A stretch of DNA of 64,000 nt. It comes from Cyathus striatus. Its lineage: Eukaryota > Basidiomycota > Agaricomycetes > Agaricales > Nidulariaceae. Where the stretch lies: the NCBI GenBank assembly GCA_025738555.1, contig JAOVFP010000012.1:3658001-3722000 (forward strand), read 5' to 3'. The notes under the pieces were generated by a model. The model saw only the letters and a program-made list of their open reading frames with translations. It had not been told where the DNA came from and made no database searches. Position numbers and translations under genes: made by a program. This document shows positions 10,030 through 23,728 of this stretch, piece by piece. The first letter of the stretch is position 1. Each line of letters starts with the position of its first letter.

Positions 10030-13000
10030 AATGAGAATGAATGGGGCCGGATGAAAAACGTTGGTAAGTTATTGAGCACAGTAAGTTACTTATAAGTATT
10101 TTCGGCAAATTTTCATTCATCGGATTAGCTAGAGTCGGTGTCGCCGGTCTGCGCCCTACGTACAAAAAATCTATATTTGTAACTTCAAAATCCATGGATA
10201 TTGGCGCTCAGCGTTGCACACCTTGACGCGCCGTGGGCGCGGACAGCGGCTAACAGAAACATAGAGATAGCGGAAATAATATTGACGTTCATCAGATGAT
10301 TGCTGTGTGGAAATGTTGATGTGCTTCGTATATTTTCCAATACTAATGTACCGCCTCCCCTCCTGGCGCCTTACCACTCGTACAGCGTCCCGAGGTTCAC
10401 ATTATACAGCCGACGGACACCTTACTACACATCTCACTTCTCACTATGTACACTCATACAGAACACCGCTTACTATACTTTACATACAAGTAGAGGCTAC
10501 ACTGTCGCGACACATGGTACCCCATCACCGACATTAAATATATGATTGGAAAAAAAAAAATGTACCGCCTTATACACGATTGGGCATCAAAGTGAAACCA
10601 CTGCAAATAATGCTTGACAAGAAAGCATGCTAAAATACAAATATAATATCTCGAAGACATGGACTTATCGGGGTTGGGCGCAAATCCCTGACATGCTCTT
10701 GATGAAACAATTCCGGGATGAGCACATGAGCGTCTATTAGGAGTTACATATACATATAAACATATATATACGACAATAGTTACTTAATTTCATGACCTGG
10801 ATAAGTAGTAATAAAGTTGAGCATATATCCCTTTTTATTTTTCAAATTTGAGTAGGAGATACGTCGCTTTTAATCCCGAGAGTTTTTGAGGCAAGTGTAA
10901 GAAGTTGTCAAGTGAGCCCGAGGTACCAATATTAACTTATCATTTAAAGTACGGACGATTAAAAAAAATAAGTACCATATCAACAGATCAGCTGGTTTTA
11001 CAGTAGATGCGAATTTATGAGCTGAAATGCAATCGTGGGCCGTCGTTGAGCGTTACTTACATGACTTTGAGGTTGAGGTTGAGCCGAAGCTGAGCGCTGA
11101 AGCTTGAAGTTTGAAGCTTAGCCGAGGGGTATTCAATCATGTGATGCAAGTACATGTTTGTCTGTCACTGAATTGCCAAACACTCTTTGCTGCAGTTTTC
11201 CTCTGGCGGCGTGCTCAGTGCAAGCTCCGTATCTCTGTGCATTCCCTACCTCTCATATTTATGGTTACAAGATATCGAATATAGCCGAAATCTCCAGAAA
11301 TGATAAAACAATGCGTACTAGTCGTTCAATAGAGTGGAATGCGTTGGGAACCATGGGAATGTTGTGGGAAATTGGAATAGGTTGGGAATGGGTAGTTGCC
11401 AGGGTGCACGGTATGTGACTTCTACATACCGAGTCATATACTAATGTCTCACGAGCAGGTTTCTTCTATCTTTATAACAGAAGAACCAATTTAGAATGCG
11501 TCTCGCTTTGAAACCGATAACCTAGATTGCTGCCCATCACACTGACATTTTTGACATGCCAATGCATCTGCTGTGTCTACGATCGATACCTAGCACGAAA
11601 CTTAACGTTATCGCCACCGCCATTTGAAGAACACAATTACTCATGAGGTTATACAAAGATTACATTCCCGCAACTTTATCGGATTTTCATGGCGACATCG
11701 CTCCCTTTCGATCTCAAAACACAACTTCAGTCTGAGCCAAGGCTGGTGCCATGGTGTCACTTGACACTCTTAAGCGATTTGATCATGATACACATGAGTC
11801 TCTATATGGTTATCGTGTTGTCCCTCACAGAACTCAGCCTTTACGCCAGAATAAGTACCCAGATTGAGACCTTTTGATTATGCGAAGGCTCTGGATCATT
11901 TGAACGTCTGTTACATAATTGATCAAAGTGCGCAGTCTACAGCGCTATCTTCTTAGATTTCGTCTGATGATCATCGGGTGATGGTTAGCAACTCTTCCTG
12001 AAGCACCAGGCTGCACTGGGGTGCATATGATCTACATATCCACTAGCAACCGGTAAGATAACAATCCCATATTGAATGTTACCTTTTGTTTTTGGCATTT
12101 GCAATATTTTGTTCGCTCCGCCATCCACAGATGCTAAGTCTGAATTCAAAGAGCACATGTACATGCTTTGCTTGTTCAAAATAAAGATGATCTTTGGGTG
12201 GTGAGATTCAGAATTTCGCACTGGCAGTATCAATCAATCACCAACAATGAGACATACCAGGACATACTGCATCACCATTATACGCCATCAGCATCTCCAA
12301 TTCAAGGTAGATCTTGCCTCTTGGTGACGATAGCTTAGTCTCGATCCAAAAACGTCCTCGCTTGCGTGGACGGTCTTGTACCAAAATAGGGGTTTTGACA
12401 GGGCAATGTAAAACAAACAAACAAGCACTTATCTGAAATGTAGTGATCCCTTACATAAGCCATCCTATAGTAATTGATGAAGTCAGATTTGAAGTCATTC
12501 TTGCATTTGAATGGTACAGATTTGTCTGCACCTTTTGGCACATATACTTCTATATGCTAACTATTTATTCATAAAATTTACATAGGATGGTGGCATTCAC
12601 ACTAGGACACATTTCCTCTCTCATAATTCCATGAGCTGGAGTTGAACCCGAGGCCACAGGTGTGATTTACTTCGTTATTTTACATTGCTCTTCACTTTCC
12701 CTACTTTCGTCTAAGCCCCTCTCACGTTTCGTGGTCGGTCTATATCCGGAATAGACCACGTGAAATCGTGGGAGGGGATTTGATGAGCCTAACGATAGCT
12801 TAACTTGGATAAAAGTCCGGATCCGGTTATCAGCGCTTTTGCACCGAACAACCCCCATCCTGCGGGTAGATCACCGAACGTGGTCGCACTCGGGTAGCGC
12901 TGGCGGCGTCGGGATCTTTCCCTCTTGCGAACAACGTAACAGGAACTGCATATCGGTTATACCTGAACATCTCTCAACGGTATTCTCAAGATTGGTTTCA

Positions 13001-14158
13001 AGGACGTTCCGTGATGAGAAAAGTAGTATTTGGAGAACAATGGTTGGTGACTTCTTCCTTCCAAGATCGATGTCATTGTACAATGTAAAGTCGTGGTATC
13101 GTGTTATGGAGTTGAACGGAAATGAACGTTAATTCCTGCACATTGTTGGCTGTGACTTGGCTGTGGTAATGTAATAGAAGCGCTGTCAAGCAATACCAAG
13201 GTGATAGATTCACGGTGAGCATTCTTCACCACTAGCAACACCACTTGGTTTTTATCGTATTTCCTAACCTGCCAACGGTGCGCAGTTGATAAAGTCACCG
13301 ACTGGTGCTCCATGTACATCTCTGCCTTCCGACGAGGTCACAAAACAAGTCGGTGGCGCTACGAAGATCGAAGGACGCGCCGTTATTTTGGGGCACTCCA
13401 AAACAAGTCTAGCTGAAACATGGGGCGCTGGCGAAGTTTGACGCGCTGATAACAAAGGATTCGATCATGATGGACAGACAAGCTTTTCATCTGCTGCTAT
13501 TATTCTTACACATGCGACGAATTCCACCAGTATACAATCTGATTCTGGACTCGGTTACTTATGATTTCCACCTCGGAATGACTCCGCGTGGGCTTCGCGC
13601 ATTGTATGTCTGTCTCCGACTGCTGCTACACGTTCAATAACCAGCGGGAATATGTCTGGTTCAGGAATTGAAACCACGGTCATATCAGTTCGGCGATTAA
13701 GAGCCCCAGCAGTGATGAAAGTATTGTGTATCCCCATGATAGCCCACGATACTCAACATGTGGGTTAACTCTGTGCGGCACGTTCCAACGCAAGACTACC
13801 AGAAAGGCGCAAATGCAAATACTGCTGCTGACAGTGCGTTCAAATGATGTAATATACAGCTTGGGTTTATCCCATAAGTCAATCTGACTTGCCCTATGTG
13901 TTAACGGACAGCAAGTGGACAGCATCATGCGCCTTCTATTCCGGCATCACTTCGATCAATCACTCTGAACTTACTATATTCCGTTTAGATTTTAAAAGGA
14001 TCTCTATAAACGTGCAGATGGGGCATTTCTGGCGTCTGCTGTACCCGCTTCCTTATAATCTGCGTGATAAAGATAACCCGAATATTTCCTTCCCCCAGTC
14101 TATTGTACTAGAGAGTAGGTGGCGGCGCTTTTACTGAGCCCGTTACTCAACGTTCACC
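10030..14158. other. Long intergenic stretch with only short, unrecognised ORFs
   Basis: About 4.1 kb with no recognisable gene. Minus-strand open pieces at 11985-12541 (for example RPRKRGRFWIETKLSS) and at 13264-13928 might be exons of an unknown or decayed gene, but I could not join them into a convincing model. A short self-similar patch of GAAGCTTGA-like words lies at 11070-11125. Confidence 0.5.
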
Positions 14159-15621
14159 ATGGCCGACGCCTCTACGATTCCCCCTTTCATCGCTAAACTG
14201 TGAGCACTATCGAGACGCACATTTAGATTGTTACTGATGTAGAGCTTATCTCGCAGAACGGGCCCGTTGGTACGCTATCGCTTTCACTTGGCTTTCACGG
14301 CCCTCGACCCTCGCTGACCCTGACCCGCCTCGCATAGTTACTGGGACACTTGTTCAACTGGGGACTATTTGGATGTCTTGCTGTTCAATGCTGTGAGTCA
14401 TCTCCAGGTCTTTCAGATATACATCCTCAACGCTTCGTGTTCTGCAGACATTTACTATCTATCCTTCCCCAACGATCGCACGCTACCGAAAGTGCTGGTT
14501 AGTGTGGTGATAGTAATCGAGACGCTTCAGACTATCCTGTCGACTCGCGATGCATTTCGTAACTTCGGTACGGGGTGGGGTAATCTTGCAGACCTTGACG
14601 CAGTTGGCTGGTTATGGTTTAGTGTCCCGGTACTGGGATCATTGAGTGAGGAGCATCTGTCATTCATTTCAATGCAGTGTACTAATCCCCGCAGTCACGT
14701 CTATGTCCCAGATATTCTTCGCATGGCGTATATATATCCTCAGCAAGCAGCTGTACATTCCTATCCTCGTAACGCTGGTATGACCAATTTTCTCGCTGGT
14801 GGATATAATACCGATTATCTTTTAGATATCCACTGTACAATGTGTGTTTGGTCTGTGGGGTGGTATCTATGCACACATACTCGGTGTCTTCTCTGAGGTG
14901 CAACATCACGCATATCGCATAACGTCGGTTAGTATTTCACTTTCGCTGTTCTACCTTTCTCTTGCATATTAATAATCATATCGATCTTTTGTAGGTATGG
15001 CTCGGTGGGACGGCTCTGTGCGATTTCATCATAGCAATCAGTATGATGTACTATCTGTCGCGCTCGCGAACAGGTTTCCGCACAACCAATATTCTTATAT
15101 CCAAGATTATTCGAGTAACTGTGGAGACAGGCCTCATTTGTGCAGCTTTCGCTATTCTAGACCTGGCTTTCTTTTTGAGGTGGCAGGATAATAACTACCA
15201 TCTGGCACCCTCCATCGCGCTGTCAAAGTTGTATGCGAACAGTCTTTTGGTCGTAAGTCATTTATTTACATGATAATATTTCGATGCTCAAGTTCTGCTA
15301 GGTGTTGAATGCTCGCGTTAAGATTGTTGGGGGACGTGGAACGACAGCGGGAGCAGAGTTCTCTAAGCCAACAGGCTCCACTAGTATTAGTAGTAATGGA
15401 CTTCAATCGAGGATCCCAAAGCCTCCTAGACCTAGTGTAAACATGGTGAACATATCCGGACATTATGGACGGGAAGAGATTCCTATGAACGATGTATGAT
15501 ACTCGCTGTCTTCCTTTGTAGCACCACGAATCTAATGTTTTTTGTTTCTTATGTTAAGGTTCCCAAGATCGACATTGACCCTGTGGGGTATGACCATAGG
15601 AAAATAGGGACCCTGGTATGA
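14159..15621 (+). CDS. DUF6534-type seven-helix membrane protein
   Basis: Start MADASTIPPF at 14159; first exons 14159-14199, 14257-14269, 14338-14392 and one starting 14448 join in frame to give AKLTGPLLLGHLFNWGLFG followed by YIYYLSFPNDR, the characteristic opening of this large Agaricomycete family. Later exons give ETLQTILSTRDAF, SQIFFAWRIYILSK, a further hydrophobic pair, VWLGGTALCDFIIA and SMMYYLSRSRTG, ending in a hydrophilic tail that stops at 15621. All introns are short with GT-AG ends and no internal stop was found. The family is predicted to have seven membrane helices; its function is not established. Confidence 0.85.
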
Positions 15622-16343
15622 ATTACGGGATTTAATTTATGTTAACTTTATGTGGCGTGGTGCGCCTTCCCTTCAACGCGCCTTGCCTGTCTCAGTGTTG
15701 TGCATGTATTGTAGTAGTACGTACTATAGGTTGATTGTATGTAATAACGTCGGTGTCGCAGGAATATCATTGATAGTGCGTATTGGTATAGTATGTGTAG
15801 GTCTTGGTGTGGGTTGTGGCCCTGCCGCTCTATGAACTTGTTGTTGTCGTGCCGAAACGTACGTAACTCAGATTCTATTAGTGCAGTTGCCGATAATGCC
15901 GTCCGTGGGAGGTCCGGCCGATAACCAGGCACCTACTTAGGCACCTAACTTAGTTGCGTGGAGATCGCTAGCACTTAGTCATCAAACACTTAAAATCTGC
16001 CGACGTAGTTACAGCAAGTTTCAGCTTTCGGCCATTAACCAACATTATTGACAGGTGTTGAAAATGGTTCATGAGGGACAATATAACATTTCTCCTTCAA
16101 AACCAGAAAACACTCGGATTTATCACTGTGATGCGGCTATCATTGATGGCTACGTGCACGGAAAGGGCCGTTGACGGAGTCGCGGTTGATTGAGGCACCA
16201 TGCCCAGGAGGACTCACGGTTATTCATGGGGCATACTTAACCACGAAAAGATGTTGTGACCGCGCTCCTAACCATCATCATTACCATCAAAGCTTTCCCA
16301 TCTATCAGGACGCCCACTTTCGTTTTTTTGAATCGTCCTTGCT
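15622..16343. other. Intergenic region upstream of the second GMC gene
   Basis: No recognisable gene. It should include the promoter of the plus-strand GMC gene; no element can be assigned with confidence. Confidence 0.5.
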
Positions 16344-18648
16344 ATGATGGTGGCAATCAGAGGTTCTCTTGCCGCCCTGTTGGTTACATTGACCTGGATA
16401 ACCGCTGCCCGCGGCGGGATTATTACATCTCCAGCAAGTCTGACCCAAACTACTTACGATTTCGTTATAATTGGAGGCAAGCACTTCACTAAAGTTTTTG
16501 TGCGTTAGGTAAGGCTGACAAATCCTCTTCGTGTATTGACAGGTGGCACAGCAGGTTGTGTATTGGCTAATCGACTCACGGAAAACTCCAATGTGAAAGT
16601 TCTTGTTGTCGAGGCAGGCGGGAGGTGAGACTTTTCGAAGTGTATGGTTTGCTTCGTCTGATTTCTTCCTCTCAGTGCCGACGGGAACTTGAATGCCGAA
16701 ATTCCTTTCCTCGGAGTTGCTCTTCCTGGTACTATACTCGACTGGAACTATACTACCACGGCTCAATCTGGATTGGGTGGACGAACCTTACCCTATACAA
16801 GAGGACATGTTCTTGGTGGAAGTAGTGTCGTCAGTGAGTTACACTGGTTACCTTTAGATTCATACATTCGTTTCTAAGTTCTGAAACTAGACCTTCTCAC
16901 ATGGAATCGAGGGTCGAATGACCTTTGGAACAAATGGGCTTCGTTGACGAACGACCAACAATGGTCCTGGGTTAATATTCAGAAGTATTATCTGAAGGTA
17001 CTAACGCGTCTTCAATTATGTACTACAATATCAATAACTTACGCTTGTATAGACATCCCGGATCGTTGCACCAGCAGACGGTCACGACACCACAGGCCAG
17101 CTCACTCCATCTTCTCATGGAAATGGCCCGGTCGAGGTTAGTGTCCCAGGATTTCCAAGCGAGCTAGATCCTCTAGTTATCAATACCAGCAAACAACTCG
17201 GTGGTCGCTTTGCGTTTAATCAAGATTTAAATGCGGGGAGTTCGGTCGGAATCGGTACGTGTTTTGTAGTCGAGATCTTTGATTAATTGCTGAAGTTGGA
17301 ATAGGTTACATGCAATCATCTATTGGAGAAGGCAAACGAAGTCATGCCGCGACTGCATATCTTACACCTGCCCTTACTCGATCAAACCTGGATGTTCTAA
17401 TCAATACGCAAGTGACTCAGCTAATTCATTCGAGCATGAAAGGGAACACACCTGTTTTCCAAGTTGCAGAAATTGCTCAAGGACCTAATGGTGCGTTTTT
17501 TTTTTGGATTTAGTCAAGTTCACGTGTGATTAATACTTTCCTAAGCTCAACGGTACCAAGTCAAAGCTTCGAAAGAAATTATCCTCTCAGCAGGCGTTAT
17601 CGGGACACCGCAAATTCTTCTTCTCTCTGGCATCGGTCCCAAGAATGATCTGAATAAGAACGGAATTGGTTCTCTCGTAGACAACGCTTTCGTAGGAAAG
17701 AATCTGACTGATCATCCTCTTGTCCCGAATTACTTCCTTGTTAACTCTACGCAAACTTTCGATAATGTTCTCCGTGACTCCAACGTATTTGGAGCAGATC
17801 TCCAACAGTGGCTCAGCTCTGCCCAAGGGTTATTTGTCGACTCCCCTGGAAACACCCAAGGCTACCTGAGGCTTCCTGCCACCGCAGATATCTTTAAAAC
17901 GTTTAGTGATCCTTCGTCGGGTTCTAACTCAGGGCACACAGAACTCATTTTCGTGGTATGTCGCATGCGGTCGGACCTGACACAGCCTTACCTTACTCTT
18001 CTTAATAGGACGGGTTTGCTCAATTTGGACCTATCGCCCAACCAGCGACAGGTAACTACATGACTATTCTTACCGCTGTCGTATCACCGGTATCTCGTGA
18101 GTATCCAGCGTCGTTTGATCTTTTTCAACATGACTGAGCTTGGGTATGTTATATTTAGGCGGCTCGGTGTCCTTGGCGTCCTCCAATCCGTTTACTAATC
18201 CAGTTATTGATCCTGCGGCCTTGACAAGTGATTTTGATATCTTCGCAATGGTTCAAGCAATGAAAGATGCCCAATCATTCATTCAAGCTAGTGCTTGGAA
18301 AAATTTCGTCGTTCAGCCTCTCGGCGATCTTGCAAATGCCAACACCGATGCGTCGAAGGCGGCATTTGCTCGTAGTGTTGCAGTGACAGTTAATCATCCT
18401 GCCGGCACGGCGAGTATGTCCCCTGCAAACGCGAATTGGGGAGTTGTAGATTCTAATCTACTCGTTAAAGGCGCATCAGGATTGCGTGTCGTCGATGCTT
18501 CCGTCTTCGTACGTTTTTTTGTTTATGTTAACTAGATCTTAGCTGAATTACGTTTTAGCCTCATCTTCCTGAATGCCATATCCAGGCACCTGTATACATT
18601 GTTGCTGAACGTGCAGCAGATATTATAAAGAGTACTTACGGGCTTTAA
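16344..18648 (+). CDS. Secreted GMC oxidoreductase, aryl-alcohol-oxidase-like
   Basis: The start MMVAIRGSLAALLVTLTWIT gives a clear signal peptide. YDFVIIGG is followed by an intron (16477-16542) with an unusual GC-AG border, then GTAGCVLANRL, rebuilding the FAD motif GGGTAG. Further exons contain TRGHVLGGSSVV (signature 1), LWNKWASLTN, GTPQILLLSGIGPK (signature 2), VTVNHPAGTASM, and after an intron near 18511-18558 PHLPECHIQAPVYIVAERAA, holding the two active-site histidines. The stop is at 18648 after KSTYGL. No frame break was found. The protein should oxidise aryl alcohols outside the cell and produce H2O2. It is a paralogue of the gene at 4849-7212, with matching exon-level motifs, and lies directly upstream of an adenylate-forming reductase in the same orientation. 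Confidence 0.9.
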
Positions 18649-19124
18649 TTCGGCTTGGGATATTAGCCGAATGCGCATCCGAACGATGTGTCATGCATAC
18701 TTTCGTAGTGTTATTTGGTCATAGGTAAATCTAGGTAAATTGTAGGGATAATATTACATAGTTAACATCAATAATGCAATAGCTGTTTTGAAGTCCAAAA
18801 TATATTAGAGTTCAAGTAACTAACTTGTACTAGGCTAATGGAGAAGCGAAAGCGCTTACCTAAAGGTGCTATGCAATGCTATGGGCACGTTGGAGCCGCT
18901 AGAGAACCCCGCTGCGCCTACGCTCCGGGTTTGAAATTTGATGCGAATCAACCAATTAACGGTACGTCCCCTTGATACACAATTGATACACGTTCTCTAT
19001 TCCTTGGCTGTGATGTTCGGCTGTGGCGGATATAAGTAACTGAACGATGCACAGCTCAAAACTCGACGTCGTCATTTTACATTCAGCTTTTCCACTAAGG
19101 CGCCCACTGGCCTACATTGTTACG
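18649..19124. other. Intergenic region between GMC gene and reductase
   Basis: About 480 bp without a gene, presumably 3' end of the GMC transcript and promoter of the reductase. An in-frame ATG at 19047 upstream of the chosen reductase start gives a poorly conserved-looking leader, so it was not used. Confidence 0.5.
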
Positions 19125-22100
19125 ATGGAGAACTTCTTGCTTCCGCTTCCAATCGACAGTCCGACATATCCAGTGGCGGAAGCTAGGAATTTCAAATTGC
19201 CTCCGCTGGATAGCTCGCTCCTTCTTCCGGAAATATACGACTGGCACCTAGAAAATAATCCACTTCACTCCGTATTTGTTTTTGAAGACGACGATGGGGA
19301 GTATAGGCATCTTACTTACTCAGATATCGTTCCAGCAGTGCATAGAGCGGGAAGGATCATCGGGAAACTTGTTGGAGTAGACGTTGATGATCCATCTGTT
19401 CGATTAAAAAGACCCGTCGCGATAATGGCTTCCACCGGTACGTGGACGTTTCTAAGGTTCTACCTAATATACTGACTGTAAGGATGTAGATATGGTCACA
19501 TCTTTTTGCACGCTGTTAGGAATGATGAGGGCAGAAATCCCAATTCTTGCGTTTGCGCATCGGAATTCACCACAGGCTGTAGCTCATCTCCTGCGGGAAA
19601 CTCAATCCGCTTATTTATTAATCAGCCCTGAGCCTTCAGTATTGGAGGTGGCAAGGGCAGCATGCGAGATATTAGCTTCCGAAAGCCAATCTTCTCTGAG
19701 CATTCTTCCTCGTATATGTACCATGCCGGAATACCACGATATTTTCTCTCATGAACCATACATACCTTTAACTCCTCGAAATTATTATAATAAGGTCCCA
19801 GCTGTTTTGATTCATAGCTCTGGTAAGGTGTATAACTAACGATGTGCTTCATAACGTCCTGATTCTTATTGTAGGATCGACTTCGCTTCCAAAGCCTATT
19901 CCGTGGTCGCATCAATTTCTACTGCAATGCGGAGTCGCTCCTTGTAAAGCTTTAGCTAATATTCATTGTGTGAAGGAATTGACATAAAATTCTTTAGTAT
20001 ATGGGTCGCAGAACTATTGCGGTGAAATCTTCGCGCTACATTCTATATCCATGAGCTATGGGGCTGGGATACACCTTCTAGGATGGGTGGTACGTCCACA
20101 GTCTAAATCATTCAGCCTAAGAACGTAAACCGAATACCGTGTAGGCTACTTCTGGGATGATAGTTGCTACTTTCCGCCCTCGATCCCCCGCTCAGATACC
20201 GACGCCCCCAACGGCGTTAGAGGCATTTGCTTCGATGGGAGCCGACTATCTGATGACTTTTCCGCACTATATTGAAGTAGGTAACTTCGTAATTCGTCCT
20301 TATGCATTCCCTTACATCACGAATCATCCATCACAGGAATGGTCCAGAAGTGAGGAGTCGAGGATGATTATGAAACGCGCAAAAAGAGTAGTAAGTGGAT
20401 ACGGCGTAATCATAAATGATGGTTTCGTGATCAACGGCTCACGAAGGTATACGTTGGCGGATTTGTAAACAAAAATATCGGGGATTATTTGGCCAAGGAA
20501 GGAATCGAGATATATCCTCTGTTCGGAATGTAAGTGATACTATGATTCACATACAACTTGATCCTTTAATGACAGATCTACAGGGGAGAAGCTGGTGTCG
20601 TTGGAGATTTTCTTCCTCGTAAGCCTTTTCTGAATGTATTTATACTGGATTTTTATTATATTTGAATTCAATAGCGAATCAAGGTATTTCTTGGGAATAC
20701 TTCCCGCTCACCCCCCATAGCGGAGGAACGTTCGTAGAGGTCGAGGACGGAATGTACGAGTTGTTCATAGTGGTACGTTCAATTTTTCTCTCCATACTGT
20801 GAATCTATATAGTAACTCACATATTGTAGAAATTACGCACTAAGGATATAAGAACAACGAATGCGAAACTAGGAAGACACTTAGCTTATCGAGCTGGAGA
20901 TCTATTTGTCCAGCACCCGCAGAATCCAGGTTACTGGAAAGTAGTTGGAAGAAAGGATGATCGTATCATACACTCGAATGGAGAGAAAACCGATCCTTCA
21001 CCATTAGAACACGTCTTGAATAGCGATCCCCGTGTATATTCAGCAATCGTATTTGGTCATGGTCGCACAAGGAATGGTGTTCTACTGGAACTGTATCCAG
21101 AGTCCTATTTCGATCCGATGGATGAAACCAGATTGAGGAAGTTTAGAAATTCCTACAGGTATGCCGTCTTTGTGAATGAACGTAACAGTATATAATTAAT
21201 TGGTTTCAGATCAACACTGCAAAAGATGAACAAAATTGCTCCTGGACATTCTCGCATCTTTCCCGAGGTGACCATCTTGAGGTTTTTATATTGGGTAGAT
21301 AAATGAACTGAAACTATCGATAGATGATAATCACAACTAATTCGGATAAGCCGTTCACGTACACGCTAAAAGGGTCGTTACAGAGAAACATAGCACTCAC
21401 CGCATACGCAAGAGAGATAGACGATCTGTACCGGTCTACCGACACGTATGTAGGCATATCGAAGTCTACGATAACAAGGAAATCAAGCCAAGCTGAAGTT
21501 TTGGACCTTGTCCGTTCGATTATACATGACTCCCTCCTTCTTGTATCAGACGATGACGATATCTTCTGCCATGGATGCGACAGCCTGAAAGCCATGCGAA
21601 TGGAGAATCAGATACGTTCTGTCTTACTACATTCGGACGAGCTAAACATTAAAGCTAAGCACTTGCCTCGTTGGTTCATATACAACTATCCAACTCTACG
21701 GCAACTATCGTTATTCTTGTTTTCACTTGTATCCAATTCCATGGCCGATAACACATCCAAACCTGAGTCGCCAAAGGCGATACTTTATGCGCTTCTTGAG
21801 GACCTCGATAACTTTCCGGTGTTGGGTGATACTGCATCAAGGAGGCCGGGGAAGGGATCCATAATTGTGACTGGAACTACAGGCGACTTGGGCGCTTCGG
21901 TGTTACAGGAGCTTGCTCGCAGCAAGAACGTGAACCGGATCTATGCTCTGAACCGAAGAGCACCCGATGCGTCTATCTTACAACGTCATGTCGAAGCTTT
22001 CACTGAAAAGGATTTGGATAGCTCTATCTTGCAAAGTAGGAAGGTCATTCTAGTAGAAGCCGATTTTTCAGTCGACGGTTTGGGGATAGAGGATAGTATG

Positions 22101-23159
22101 CTTGAGCGGGTATGTCCTATCATTCGTATCGTCCCCGCGTAAGTCTAAACTTAGGGAGTAGATAAGAACAGACGTAACAGATATTATTCATCTCGGCAAG
22201 TGCCGTGCGTCCTTACTGTCTAACCATACGCCTGATTGTACGATACAGCGTGGCCTGTCAACTGGAACATGAGCATCGCGTCTTTTCAGGACATTCTGCT
22301 TGCAACAAAAAACTTAGTCAAGTTTGCGCTAACACTTAAATCAGGAGCTATCCCCACCTTTATGTTTTCCAGTTCTATGGGAGTATTCTGGGGTACGTCC
22401 AGTCGATCAAAATGAGGAACTTGACTGAACGTATGAGATAGGATTACATCCCAACCAAGGGCCCATCAAGGAGGAGTCACTCTCTGATTTGAAACATGCC
22501 CAAGGATTAGGCTATGCTGAATCTAAAGCAGTCATGGAAATATTCTTGGATCGGGTGTCGAAGAAGACTGGACTGAAAACCCTCACTTTGCGAGTTGGGC
22601 AAATAACGGGAAGTACGTGGTCGGCCTCTCATTGGTTTCCGATGATTGTCAAGAGTAGTATCACACTACGGTGTTTCCCTGAGATACAAGGAGTAAGTTC
22701 AAATTGCTATTACTCTCATAGTGACTGACGAACACGCTTCGATAGGATGCCAGCTGGCTCGATGTGAAGTCAGTTGCACGAGCTGTGGTAGAGATGAAAG
22801 ATGTCCACAGGGATACCAGCGTCGCACACCTGCTACATCCGCGTCCGAGGCCTATCACAGATATCATACAACGTATCGCGACGGGGTTTTCACTACCAGT
22901 TGTGTCGTACAACTCATGGCTTGAGAAAGTTGAGAAAGCTGATAGCAGTGAACTACAGGCGCTACCTGCGCGAAAGATTTTGCATTTTCTTCGACGCGAT
23001 TCAACACATCCGTACTCAGAGGCTCTCGGATACCCGAAATTTGAGGTAGATAAGGCTACGAAGATGTCTCGTACTCTGAGAGAGATGGAGGAGATGGATA
23101 TGCATGACGTCGATGCATGGGTGGAGTATTGGCGGAAGAGTGGATTTATTTGGGCTTGA
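19125..23159 (+). CDS. NRPS-like adenylate-forming reductase (A-T-R)
   Basis: Many exons join to a protein with an adenylation domain, a thiolation domain and a short-chain-dehydrogenase-type reductase domain, the architecture that activates a carboxylic acid as AMP ester, loads it on phosphopantetheine and releases it as aldehyde using NADPH. Visible cores: SSGSTSLPKPIPWSH (A3), YRAGDLF (A7), GRKDDRIIHSNGEK (A8), FTYTLKGSLQRN (A10 with the lysine), HGCDSLKA (T domain, carrier serine), VTGTTGDLGASVLQEL (nucleotide-binding) and GYAESKAV (YxxxK). The start MENFLLPLP at 19125 is preferred over the in-frame ATG at 19047. One intron (22196-22248) uses a GC donor; removing it joins HL to AWPVNWNMS, the conserved reductase motif. 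No break was seen. The substrate is unknown, though an aryl or short acid is plausible. Confidence 0.9.
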
Positions 23160-23482
23160 ACTTTGAATTTGAATACGTATCATTGCCTCAATAGGCGACT
23201 ATAAGTGGTTGATCAATGATAGCCTCGGATAGCCTGAGAATCGTAGAGATTGAATGGTCTGAACACTTGGTCGAAATTATACAATAGAGTCTAGACTCGC
23301 GGCCTTCCCTTATGCTTTATGTTGCCTTGTTTGCTTCTAAGTGCTGTTGAACAAAACGCAAACAGTGCATTGTGAACAGCTGGTGTCATTGAACCAAGTG
23401 TCAACGGCATGTACATTGTACTTAAGTAACGAGGCAGTGGTGATGAAAACCAATGTAGTAGCTATAAACCTTGAAAACGTAA
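23160..23482. other. Short intergenic stretch
   Basis: Between the convergent stop of the reductase (+) and the 3' end of the truncated secreted-protein copy (-). Nothing recognisable. Confidence 0.5.
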
Positions 23483-23728
23483 TTACGGTACTGTTGTAAT
23501 TGTACCAGTAACACCATCCACTTGATTCATGTGGGTTATACATGCATCCACCGCATCGGGCCGGGATGGGCCACAGTCGATAGCAAATCTTCCCGTCCCA
23601 TCATTGAAGTTGTGGAAGAAATATTGCTTTGCAGTGCCACCTGGATCGATGTACTGAAGATCGGATAGTGTCCGCATAAATCCACTCAAACAGTTGAGGT
23701 AGGGCCGCAGGAGTCAGCCAGATGATAA
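23483..23728 (-). pseudogene. 3' end of truncated secreted-protein copy, part 1 (split by transposon)
   Basis: The minus strand encodes RTLSDLQYIDPGGTAKQYFF and DCGSS-like and VNQVDGV-like segments that closely match the C-terminus of the gene at 54624-58803. The reading is cut at 23728 by the CACTA element and resumes at 53742. Compared with the full paralogue, this copy lacks a segment of roughly 70 bp after the CGGCCCTACCT match and a short segment upstream, so it was probably a pseudogene before the insertion. Confidence 0.8.
23726..23728. repeat. Target-site duplication TAA, left copy
   Basis: TAA immediately precedes the transposon end; the same TAA follows its other end at 53742-53744. 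The paralogous gene reads GATGATAATCGAG at the equivalent site, with a single TAA, confirming the empty-site structure. Confidence 0.9.
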
